Assembly: GCA_013388755.1 (NCBI GenBank)
Contig: JACAEQ010000070.1
Location: forward strand, 1 to 64,000
DNA: 64,000 nt
Direction of reading: 5' to 3'
DNA from: Chloroflexota bacterium
GTDB lineage: Bacteria > Chloroflexota > Chloroflexia > Chloroflexales > Roseiflexaceae
Below are positions 17,543 through 25,107 of this stretch, piece by piece. The translations under genes were made by a program, and so were the position numbers. Below the pieces are notes generated by a model that worked only from the letters and a program-made list of their open reading frames with translations, was not told the DNA's origin and did not search any database. The stretch's first letter is position 1. Each line of letters opens with the position of its first letter.

Positions 17543-19663
17543 TTACACCTGACGCCAGTCGCCGTCCCGGAAGATCCAGATCGCCCGGCTGCTTTCGCGG
17601 GTGCGCTCATAGATCGCATCTATGATCGACGTCAGGCGCACGCGGAGTTCCTCGCGATCGTCGTGCGACACATCATACAGCTCCTGGTACGACAACTCCT
17701 GAAGCGCCGCGCTGATGGTGATCGTCGTGCGCTCGCAACACCCGGCAATCGTCACCGGCAACATCTGCACACGGCTCGCGACGCGCCGGACGCTCGCGAC
17801 GGCCTCGTCGAGCGTGTAACCATCCAGTATCAGTAAGGTGTGGTCATTTTTGAACCAGTATCCGCAAACGCCAGGAACGATCTGAGCCACAGCCTGCTGC
17901 ACGTGGCGCTGTGCCGCAAGGAGAAATGGCTCGTAGCCGCGCTCCTGGCGGGTGTGCGTGTGATCAATATCGAGAACCACCAGCGTAATAAACCGGCGTG
18001 ACAGATGATCTGCGCCGGTACGTGTACTTTCCTCGCCGCCAACCGCCGCGGCAACTCGTTCCCAGATCGCCTCCAGTTGCTGCAAGCCGCGCTCAAAGTC
18101 GGGGCCGTGGAGATCCATACCGTCGAACCAGCGGATATACTCAGCGACATGCGCATGCAGCAATCCATCATGCGTGCGGCGCAGGCGCGTTAACCACCAC
18201 CGGCCAAGCAACTCGCTGAGAATGTTGCCGAATACCAGCGCGACGAATGCCATATCGCTCGACAATTCCCGGGCCGAATGCCGCGATGCCAGGTAAAGCA
18301 CGCCAAACGGATGTGTGTCCCAGTGGGAAAGTAATGGGACGGCAAGCGCCACCTGGCAGCGTTCCTCCTGTGCGGCGAGTACCCGGTCATCGGTAGCCGC
18401 CTCGCGCGTGAAGAATGGTTCGCGCGCCAGAAATGCCTTCCCGCTCAGACCATCGCCCCTTTCGCGCAGGCTAACACGCACCGTCCGGGCGATTTCTTCA
18501 GGATATCCGGCATGCGCCAGTATGGAAAGATAGGCCGGCTGGTAGAGATCGTTCGGCAACAACAGGCATGCCATGCTGTCACCGGCTTGCGCGCCGAAGA
18601 TCAGGCTGCGCACCCGCTGCATCAGGCGTGTCAGCGCTTCACGCGTATGCGCCAGCCGGTAGCCATCCGAGCGGTAACGATATCCGTGGGCCTTCGTCAC
18701 GGCGCGAAACTCCGGGAAAATGGCATGGCACATGCCGATCATCCAGTCAAGCAGGTGCTTGCGCGCCGGCACCCGAATATCGAGCCGCGGCGGCAATCCA
18801 TCGACCGGCGCCGCCTGAACCATGAAGACAACCGTCAGGCCAGACTCGTCAGACGGGCGATACGAGCAGAACTGCGCCGCTTCCGGCACCGGCACGTTCC
18901 ACGGTTCACGGCTGTAAAACAACACGATACTGCTGTCATCGTCCGGCGCCAACCCCTCACCGGTGCCCGGTATGCGCTCGCCAAGGACTGCGGCCCGGTC
19001 GAGCGCAACGAGCATATCCTGCGGATATTCTGCGAGTGATTCCCCCGCTGCCTGCACGGCCGCCGCAGACGATGTGTCAATCACCTTCTCGGCCACAAAC
19101 ATGGCGATAATACGTGCCGAAGCAAACTGCTCGTTCAATTCGCGTTGTGCCGCAAAAATGACCTGGCTGGCAAGCCGGGAAAGGAGAAATCCGTCGGTAA
19201 TGGCATCCCCTTCGCGCTGCAGCACATCTGCGATGCTCCGGAATCCGCCACGATCGATCCGGTGCGCATGTTGCCGGACCATTTCGGCCGCCTGTGCCGG
19301 CCGCTGACCTTGCCGGAGGAGTTCAGCAAACACCGCCAGGCGTCGCAGGTCAGCAAGGGAGTAGTAGCGGGTTGCTCCAGGGGGCAGGGCAGGATCGCGT
19401 TCAAGGCCATGCAACTCTTCAAAATAGCGGATCTGGGTGTCTTTCAGGCCGACGAGCTCGGTCACGCGGCCAATACCGATCGTCAGGTGATCGCGCCACT
19501 GGTCAACTCCAGGCAGGACGCGCTCCAGCAATTCCGAGAACTCACGCTCGCGGCATACCTGGTCGTCGGGCGACACTTTGAGGCCGTTGCGCTGCCCCCG
19601 GCTGTCGTGGCCGTTGCCCGCACGCACATCGTAATCGGCAACAGGCGCTGGCAGTGTGGCCAT
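17543..19663 (-). CDS. Multidomain regulator: MerR-type HTH, GAF-like region, degenerate GGDEF-like domain
   Basis: The 706-residue product has a MerR-type DNA-binding region at ~60-125: TIGIGRVTELVGLKDTQIRY followed by FEELHGLERD and ATRYYSLADLRRLAVF match the helix-turn-helix, wing and second helix. Residues ~230-330 are of unassigned fold, ~350-510 have GAF-like traits, and ~560-690 resemble a GGDEF domain (VVLDIDHTHT, then YWFKNDHTLLIL where GGDEF is expected), so catalytic residues are missing. The start at 19663 has AAAGGGG before it. Directly upstream lies a T-box leader, implying induction by uncharged tRNA. The role is probably a starvation-linked transcription regulator; the targets are unknown. 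Confidence 0.72.
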   Translation of the reverse strand: MATLPAPVADYDVRAGNGHDSRGQRNGLKVSPDDQVCREREFSELLERVLPGVDQWRDHLTIGIGRVTELVGLKDTQIRYFEELHGLERDPALPPGATRYYSLADLRRLAVFAELLRQGQRPAQAAEMVRQHAHRIDRGGFRSIADVLQREGDAITDGFLLSRLASQVIFAAQRELNEQFASARIIAMFVAEKVIDTSSAAAVQAAGESLAEYPQDMLVALDRAAVLGERIPGTGEGLAPDDDSSIVLFYSREPWNVPVPEAAQFCSYRPSDESGLTVVFMVQAAPVDGLPPRLDIRVPARKHLLDWMIGMCHAIFPEFRAVTKAHGYRYRSDGYRLAHTREALTRLMQRVRSLIFGAQAGDSMACLLLPNDLYQPAYLSILAHAGYPEEIARTVRVSLRERGDGLSGKAFLAREPFFTREAATDDRVLAAQEERCQVALAVPLLSHWDTHPFGVLYLASRHSARELSSDMAFVALVFGNILSELLGRWWLTRLRRTHDGLLHAHVAEYIRWFDGMDLHGPDFERGLQQLEAIWERVAAAVGGEESTRTGADHLSRRFITLVVLDIDHTHTRQERGYEPFLLAAQRHVQQAVAQIVPGVCGYWFKNDHTLLILDGYTLDEAVASVRRVASRVQMLPVTIAGCCERTTITISAALQELSYQELYDVSHDDREELRVRLTSIIDAIYERTRESSRAIWIFRDGDWRQV

Positions 19664-19680
19664 CGGTTCCCCTTTCTCAA

Positions 19681-19945
19681 GCAAGGAGCCCGTCCTGGCA
19701 CGGTCAAGGACCACGCCGGGACGGGCTGACCACAACCCGCGGTACCACCCCGCTTGGCAAAGCGTGCTGAAGCTCTGCCCACTCACGACGCTTAACGCGC
19801 GTTCACGGCCGGGTTCACCCTCGGCTGAGGTTTTCCCCGGCAGGCGTCACAGCGGAAACAGGCGCACCACACTCCCCGGCTTCCACCATCCCGGGGTCGC
19901 TGATGCAGGCTCTCGCCGATATTCTGTGACGTTTCCCCTTCACTT
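19681..19945 (-). promoter_or_regulatory. T-box riboswitch leader
   Basis: Read on the minus strand, GGGTGGTACCGCG (19738-19750) is the hallmark T-box sequence. Upstream are CGTTA (19793-19797, F-box), a Stem I region with the distal-loop-like GATGGTGGAAGCCGGGG, and base-helix strands GTCACAG (19924-19930) and CTGTGAC (19846-19852). The bulge UGGU predicts a tRNA with discriminator base A. GCGGGTT (19734-19740) can pair with AGCCCGT (19721-19727) to form the antiterminator, which excludes the hairpin at 19687-19727. The specifier codon could not be fixed; the candidate loop TGTTTCCG allows Phe or Val among A-discriminator tRNAs. The regulated gene is the 706-residue MerR-type protein. The upstream stretch 19946-20341 shows no gene. 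Confidence 0.9.
19687..19727 (-). terminator. Terminator/attenuator hairpin of the T-box leader
   Basis: On the minus strand AGCCCGTCC (19719-19727) pairs with GGACGGGCT (19687-19695), and the interior GGCGTGGTC/GACCGTGCC extends the helix with two wobble pairs. It is mutually exclusive with the antiterminator. No T-run follows; the sequence continues CCTTGCTTGAG into the ribosome binding site of the regulator. Whether it stops transcription or affects translation is unresolved. Confidence 0.7.
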
Positions 19946-20341
19946 GCCGGCGCGCCACACCATACGGTGGCGACATGACATCAACATCCGGCACACAATG
20001 GGTCGAAAAGTACACTATCTCTAGACGGAGTATACACCCCCGGCATGGCGCAGTCAATATCATCTCGAAGAACGGCGCGCAAACAATCGCCACTTCGATA
20101 GTATGTCGCAATCCGCGTGAATTGCCGTCACCGGTCGCGGTCGTCACGATCGGGAGTTCGGGGGATGCCCCCGCAATGAACCATCGGCGACGAGTCGGGA
20201 CGCAGCGTGCTGTGTCTACGTCAGCGCCATGCGACATCGAACCGCCGACGCACAAACGGCATGGTTCCCCCAGGTGTGAACAAATACCCATCGAGACGCC
20301 CCGGCGAGGCATCGCAGGTATCCGCCGGGGCGGCTCCATTA

Positions 20342-20499
20342 GAGCCTGTCCGAACACCAGATGGTCACTGGCATGGCGAGCGCGAGCGAAGCAATCTCCT
20401 CGCGCGCCGCTCGAGTGCTTCAGCCACGCTGCGCTCGCTGCACGCGGTCGCTGGCGCTCCGCGCACTGACCGCATGCCCATGGGTTTTCGGATAGGTAC
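20342..20499 (-). mobile_element. Miniature element, family 1, copy b (158 bp, inverted)
   Basis: This is the same length as copy a and nearly identical to it in the opposite orientation, with ends GAGCCTGTCCGAACACC and (other strand) GTACCTATCCGAAAACC. TTA precedes it at 20339-20341; GTA follows, so the duplication is imperfect on that side. It lies 17 bases from the stop of the cyanophycinase-like gene. No ORF. Confidence 0.78.
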
Positions 20500-20516
20500 G
20501 TAGTCGGTAGGGAACC

Positions 20517-21560
20517 TTATGCCGGTTCGACAACCGGCCCATCAGGGGTGTCACGCACCTGCCAGCCGCGTTCAGCAATCGCGCGACGCAGCATATCTGC
20601 AACCGCCCAATCACGCCGTTCGCGCGCTTCCTGGCGATTCAACACCAACGCATGGATGTCGTCAGGCACGGAAGAGGGCACTTTTGCCGAAGAGAGACTT
20701 TCCATCTCAGCCCACACCTCCGGCGGAATACCGTCGGCAGGTTCGGGCAGGCGGAACGGGCCCAGCGCCGCGAGCGGGAATATGGTCTTGCGGGCGAAAC
20801 GCTCCTCTGTGGCTTCGTGTATTATCGTGACGCCACCCCTGCCCAGTACATGCCCCGTGCCAGTGGCAAGATCGATCAGCAACGCCGTATGCTCGTCAAT
20901 GCCGACGATTGTGAGCTCTGAAGGAAGCATTGTACGCAGCCGGGCAAAACGTTCGGCTCCCATATAGCAATGACTGGTATCCAGTTCCGCGCCACCTTCT
21001 GAATTGTTCCAATGCGGCACAATCACCAGAGCCAGACCAAAAGCGCCGAAGAAGTCAAGCCCTGCATGCCAGTGGAGTTCGTCGCCGACTTTGTAAATCT
21101 CATATACCGGCAATGCCACCCGGCCAAACGCAATCGTGGCAGCGCTGGCGGTAACAATTGCGGCGCCACGACGGTGGCGCGCCTTTACCCGATGCCATGC
21201 CAGGCTATCGGAAAGCTGCCTGACAGTGTAGGTCGGGCTACCTGGCCCAAGAAAGATAATGTCGGCCTCACGCAACGCCGCCGTGGTCTCAGGCGCGTCG
21301 GGGCTTGCCGGCGTACCACGTGCCCGCGCCGGCAGAACATCAATATGCGGCTGGCTGTTCTGCAGCCGAATTCGCAAATGATCGGCGACTTTACCGGCAA
21401 CCAGCGCCGAGTTCGGCTGAAATCCCGCCGGCGTTTCGAGTACCGCAATTCGCAGCGGCACCGCATAACGTGCGGCGATCGCATCATAGACGACCCCACT
21501 GGCCGGCGCCGTCTCGCCTGAACCAAGCAACGCTATGAGACCAGGAGCAGACGCAGTCAT
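20517..21560 (-). CDS. Cyanophycinase-like (peptidase S51 fold) protein with CysRS-type C-terminal tail
   Basis: The 347-residue product begins GLIALLGSGETAPASG and contains ADIIFLGPGSPTYTVRQLSD, VTASAATIAFG at the nucleophile-elbow position and VGIDEHTALLIDL, all features of the S51/cyanophycinase group (class I glutamine-amidotransferase-like fold). The usual GTSAGA elbow is altered to TASAAT but keeps Ser. After ~residue 295 a separate segment reads ALVLNRQEARERRDWAVADM then RAIAERGWQVRDTPDGPV, which closely resembles the C-terminal tRNA-anticodon-proximal tail of cysteinyl-tRNA synthetase. The role of this tail here is unknown; substrate could be a peptide. The gene is monocistronic and its promoter region abuts miniature element 2b. 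Confidence 0.75.
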   Translation of the reverse strand: MTASAPGLIALLGSGETAPASGVVYDAIAARYAVPLRIAVLETPAGFQPNSALVAGKVADHLRIRLQNSQPHIDVLPARARGTPASPDAPETTAALREADIIFLGPGSPTYTVRQLSDSLAWHRVKARHRRGAAIVTASAATIAFGRVALPVYEIYKVGDELHWHAGLDFFGAFGLALVIVPHWNNSEGGAELDTSHCYMGAERFARLRTMLPSELTIVGIDEHTALLIDLATGTGHVLGRGGVTIIHEATEERFARKTIFPLAALGPFRLPEPADGIPPEVWAEMESLSSAKVPSSVPDDIHALVLNRQEARERRDWAVADMLRRAIAERGWQVRDTPDGPVVEPA

Positions 21561-21735
21561 CTTTGCACCTCGGCTCTGTTATGGCACGACTCTCCGCGTC
21601 TGATGTGAACCATTCTCACATGTATCATACTATAATACATGACATGCGTTCGTCGAGCATGCAGATCATCTCGTACGGGCGCCCCTTGTATTCGCCTGCA
21701 GCAGGGCCGCCCATGTCTGATCGCACTACCAGGTC

Positions 21736-21872
21736 CAATACCTTTCAAATAAGGCGTTCTACACCGCACAGCCCCCCCACCCAACCTCCTCCCGCTGGGG
21801 GGAGGGGTCGGACTCCCTCCCCCGGCGGGGGAGGGCCGGGGTGGGGGTGACGGGCGTATGTGAAAGGTATTG
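21736..21872. mobile_element. Miniature element, family 2, copy b (intact, 137 bp)
   Basis: Perfect 12-base terminal inverted repeats: CAATACCTTTCA at 21736-21747 and TGAAAGGTATTG at 21861-21872. Exact ten-base direct repeats CTACCAGGTC flank it (21726-21735 and 21873-21882). The interior is a GC-rich imperfect palindrome (CCCCCCACCC... to ...GGGTGGGGGTG). No ORF. It sits between divergent genes, ending 26 bases before the SDR start. The remainder of 21561-21735 has an AT-rich patch (21620-21660) but no gene. Confidence 0.9.
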
Positions 21873-21898
21873 CTACCAGGTCAGGGAGTTGTCCATAT

Positions 21899-22765
21899 AT
21901 GAAAGACTCACCAGTCTGCCTCATCACTGGCGCAACATCCGGGATCGGTGAAGTGACGGCGCGCGAACTGGCGCGTCGTGGCATGCGCGTGGTCATCGTT
22001 GGTCGCAGCGCCGAGCGCGCCGCTGCAACAGCCGAACGCATCAAACAGGCAACCGGCAACGATGTCGAGCCGCTCCTTGCCGATCTCTCATCACAGGCCG
22101 GGGTGCACCATGTGGCCGAGGAGTTTGTGCGCCGCCACAGGCGCCTCGACATCCTGATCAATAATGCTGGCGGTTTTTTTACCACACGCCGGCTCAGCCT
22201 GGACGGCATCGAATTGACCTGGGCGCTGAACCATCTGAGCTACTTCCTGCTCACCAATCTGTTACTCGATGTGTTACACGCCAGCGCGCCGGCCAGGATC
22301 ATCAATGTCGCATCGGACGCCCATCGTAGCGGGACGATGCGCTGGGATGACCTGCAGTATGCACGGGGCTACAACGGCTGGGGCGCCTACGCCCAGTCGA
22401 AGCTGGCCAATATCCTCTTCTCAAACGAACTGGCGCGGCGGCTGGCAGGATCAGGAGTAACGTCAAACGCGCTGCATCCCGGATTCGTGGCAACGCGCTT
22501 CGGCCTCAACAACGGCGTGCTGTGGAACACCCTCTGGTCGCTGATACAGCGCTTCGCCATCAGCCCGGAGCAGGGCGCACAGACTTCCATCTACCTGGCT
22601 ACGGCAGCGGAGGTTGGCAGTGTGAGCGGTGGATACTTCGATAAATCGCGCGCGGTGGCGCCGTCGCCACTGGCGCAGGATGTGGACGCGGCGGCACGGC
22701 TGTGGCAGATCAGCAACGGCATGGTCGTCAGCTCTGCGCCAGTTCCTTCAGGCGACGCACATTGA
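21899..22765 (+). CDS. Short-chain dehydrogenase/reductase
   Basis: The 288-residue product has the Rossmann motif TGATSGIG near residue 10, the NNAG motif after LDILI, a catalytic Ser in INVASDAH, and YAQSK (Tyr/Lys active site). Overall pattern, including LNHLSYFLLTNLLL and ALHPGFVATRFG, is like retinol-dehydrogenase-type SDRs (WW-domain oxidoreductase relatives). It probably oxidises or reduces a carbonyl using NADP(H); substrate unknown. Start at 21899 has AGGGAG ten bases upstream, part of the duplicated target sequence beside miniature element 2b. Its last 38 bases overlap the convergent Crp-like gene. Confidence 0.87.
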   Translation: MKDSPVCLITGATSGIGEVTARELARRGMRVVIVGRSAERAAATAERIKQATGNDVEPLLADLSSQAGVHHVAEEFVRRHRRLDILINNAGGFFTTRRLSLDGIELTWALNHLSYFLLTNLLLDVLHASAPARIINVASDAHRSGTMRWDDLQYARGYNGWGAYAQSKLANILFSNELARRLAGSGVTSNALHPGFVATRFGLNNGVLWNTLWSLIQRFAISPEQGAQTSIYLATAAEVGSVSGGYFDKSRAVAPSPLAQDVDAAARLWQISNGMVVSSAPVPSGDAH

Positions 22766-23378
22766 CCAGCGTGATGCCCGATCGATCGATCGTGAGCAGG
22801 CGAGCGTCGTGGAACTGGTTAATCACTTTCGTGACCGTCTCGCGGTAGGCATTGATCATTTCCGCCAGCTGGCGATGGCTATGGCGCGGCACGTTGGCGG
22901 CGTGTGGACCGCCGTGTCGCTGGGCGAGATCCAGCAACAGCGAGGCGAGCCGGGCCGGAACCGATTTGAATGCCACTTCATCGAGTCGCCGGCTCACGAC
23001 GGCTCGATGGCGCGCCACATCATCAAGCAGTGCAACACCTAGCTCCGGGGCGCGTTCCAGTAGCGGCGGCAACTCATCGCGGTGAATACACACATAGCTG
23101 GCCTGGTTGACGGCCTGGGCATAGGTATCGTAGCAGGACCCATCACTCATGGCGACGTGACCAAAGAACTGGCCGGCCTCGATCATTCGCAGGGTGAGAA
23201 CACGCCCCTCATTCGAGCGGAGAAACAGACTGATCGTTCCCGACTTCAGGACGAACACACTATCGGCCGTATGGTGCGGCGTGTATACGAGCGCACCGCG
23301 CTCAACACGCTCAACCACGCGACCGTCGGTCAGTATGCTCCATCCGGCATCACTATAGCGATCAGACATCAAGCTCAT
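22728..23378 (-). CDS. Crp/Fnr-family transcriptional regulator
   Basis: The 216-residue product has an N-terminal cyclic-nucleotide-binding-like beta-roll (LKSGTISLFLRS, IEAGQFFGHVAMSDG) and a C-terminal winged helix with RHSHRQLAEMINAYRETVTK and VINQFHDARLLTID, matching Crp helix-turn-helix. The usual effector contacts of E. coli Crp are only partly kept, so cAMP binding is not assured. GGAGGA lies five bases before the ATG at 23378. The gene converges with the SDR and their coding regions overlap by 38 bases. Upstream frame extension into the miniature element was rejected. Confidence 0.88.
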   Translation of the reverse strand: MSLMSDRYSDAGWSILTDGRVVERVERGALVYTPHHTADSVFVLKSGTISLFLRSNEGRVLTLRMIEAGQFFGHVAMSDGSCYDTYAQAVNQASYVCIHRDELPPLLERAPELGVALLDDVARHRAVVSRRLDEVAFKSVPARLASLLLDLAQRHGGPHAANVPRHSHRQLAEMINAYRETVTKVINQFHDARLLTIDRSGITLVNVRRLKELAQS

Positions 23379-23520
23379 CGTTCCTCCGCTGAAACGCGCG
23401 TGCCGGCGACAGCGCGGCGGTCGCTGGCGCCCGCGTGGGCTGCACATACTGTACAATGTGAGGGCTTCGCCCACAACTGGCGAGCCGCCGGCGTGCGGCA
23501 GCACACCGTACCGCTGGTTA

Positions 23521-23682
23521 GCGCGTATCCGAACAATCACGGGCATGCTGTCATTACGAGGAGCATCAGCGACGAAGCAATCTCGACGTGGGAAGGAGAT
23601 TGCGTCGCGGATCCTGCCGCGAGCGCAGCGTGGTGGTAGCGGCTCGCAATGACACCGAAGCATCTGACATTCGGATAGGATC
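23521..23682. mobile_element. Miniature element, family 1, divergent copy e (~162 bp)
   Basis: TTA precedes GCGTATCCGAACAA, and the other end reads TTCGGATAGGA, matching family 1 ends. The inside forms a long imperfect hairpin: TGTCATTACGAG near 23550 pairs with CTCGCAATGACA near 23645. It lies in the 446-base gap 23379-23824, which otherwise shows no gene. The right-hand boundary is approximate. Confidence 0.6.
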
Positions 23683-23824
23683 CTGGCCCGGACGACCGCC
23701 TGAAGCGCGATCCCGGGCTACCGCACGATCATGCGCGTCTCGCGAGCAGGAAGCCCGCTCTCTCGCCGGGCCGCGCCTGTGTATTGTACCACAAGTACAC
23801 TGACGTTAAGGTGAACAGGGAGCA

Positions 23825-24358
23825 TTGCTGTTGGTTTCGCACCGTACCATCACTGTTGTGACCACCTATCTCGAGATTCCGGCCCGGGCTGCCTTTCGGC
23901 CATCGTTCACGGCCGATCCGGAGATCGCGGTCCTTGAATCGCGCGTTCCGTTCCCGGCATTCTACCGCTTTCTCTACCAGGCGGTCGGCGCGAACTATCA
24001 CTGGACCTTGCGGCTTGGCTGGACGGATGATCAACTCGCGACATACCTGGCACAGCCGGGCGTTACCCTGCTGGTACTCTACGTGTGCGGCACGCCGGCA
24101 GGGTATGTTGAACTCAACGCGCATTCCGACGAACCGGGGGTCGAGATCGCCTATTTTGGCCTGGTTCCCATGTTCCATGGGCGCGGCCTGGGGAAGCACT
24201 TGCTCTCTGTCGGCGTGCAACGCGCCTACGACGACGGCGCCGAACGCATCTGGGTGCATACGTGCACGCTCGATGGGCCGTATGCGCTGGCAAACTACCA
24301 GGCGCGCGGCTTCGTCCCATACAAAACGACGACCGAACCGCTGATACTGCCGGAATGA
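23825..24358 (+). CDS. GNAT-family N-acetyltransferase
   Basis: The 177-residue product carries the acetyl-CoA-binding segment IAYFGLVPMFHGRGLGKHLL, including the R/Q-x-x-G-x-G/A motif as HGRGLGK, after beta strands GYVELNAH and VEIAYFG. The C-terminal NYQARGFVPYKTT matches the typical end of GNAT proteins. The acceptor is unknown. The start is uncertain: TTG codons at 23825 or 23831 follow GGGAG; 23831 has better spacing. The stop codon overlaps an ATG (24355), but the sortase start is placed 15 bases later; both are probably one operon. Confidence 0.8.
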   Translation: MLLVSHRTITVVTTYLEIPARAAFRPSFTADPEIAVLESRVPFPAFYRFLYQAVGANYHWTLRLGWTDDQLATYLAQPGVTLLVLYVCGTPAGYVELNAHSDEPGVEIAYFGLVPMFHGRGLGKHLLSVGVQRAYDDGAERIWVHTCTLDGPYALANYQARGFVPYKTTTEPLILPE

Positions 24359-24372
24359 GGAGCACACAACCT

Positions 24373-25095
24373 ATGATCCTGACCGTGCAACGCCTGCTCG
24401 TCTCTGTGATGCTACTGGCCATGCTGACAGGGTGTGGCCCGGCGCCCGGCGCGACTATGCCAACGATTGCTCCTGCGACTGCGCCCGTGATAACGCCTTC
24501 CACCATCCCGACCGCTCAACCCACCGCAGCACCCACAGCTCCGCCTACCCGCATGCCCACCGCAACCCTCATACCGGCTGCCACCCCGACGGCGGCACCG
24601 TCACCGGTTCCGACCACCCCTGCAAGCGCGTCGCCGCCGGCCAGGCTGATCATTGACGCAATCGACCTCGACCGTGCGCTTGTTCCCGTCGGTCTCGATG
24701 CGAATCGTGTGCCGGTCGTGCTTGATCATGACGTCGGCTGGTACAGGCTCGGCGCCATGCCGGGGCAGGGCGAGAATATCGTTCTCTGGGCGCACGTCCT
24801 GCGTTTCCGCACGGCGCCACACATACCGGCGCCGTTTGCGCGCCTCAAAGAGTTGCGCCCCGGTGCAACGGTGGTGCTGCTCGACGAACGTGGCACGCCG
24901 CATCGCTACGTTGTGACGCGCCAGGTATGGGCCGCCCCGGACGAAGTCGAGTATATGCTACCGCAAGGCCGTGAGCAGGTGACCATGATTTCGTGCATCG
25001 GCGATAAGGTCATTGCGGATGGCAGTGTTGAAATGACCCATCGCCTGATAACCATTGCCGAGCCGGAACTGTCAATATCGAGCGTTGACCGTTGA
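24373..25095 (+). CDS. Sortase-family protein with lipoprotein-type signal
   Basis: The 240-residue product begins MILTVQRLLVSVMLLAMLTGC, a signal peptide whose LTGC fits a lipobox, then a ~75-residue Thr/Pro/Ala-rich linker. The catalytic domain has LWAHVLRF (His), VTMISCIG (Cys, in place of TLxTC) and MTHRLITI (Arg), the sortase triad in order. It resembles class E/F-like sortases of Chloroflexota and Actinobacteria. Sortases join proteins to surface acceptors; no LPxTG-type partner was noticed nearby. GAGGAG precedes the start by 10 bases. It follows the GNAT gene closely. Confidence 0.83.
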   Translation: MILTVQRLLVSVMLLAMLTGCGPAPGATMPTIAPATAPVITPSTIPTAQPTAAPTAPPTRMPTATLIPAATPTAAPSPVPTTPASASPPARLIIDAIDLDRALVPVGLDANRVPVVLDHDVGWYRLGAMPGQGENIVLWAHVLRFRTAPHIPAPFARLKELRPGATVVLLDERGTPHRYVVTRQVWAAPDEVEYMLPQGREQVTMISCIGDKVIADGSVEMTHRLITIAEPELSISSVDR

Positions 25096-25107
25096 AGCGC
25101 TGCGTGT

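Noticed and set aside
22728-23663. A long 311-residue version of the Crp-like protein
   Set aside because: The extra N-terminus is translated from a miniature element; a strong SD sits before the ATG at 23378.
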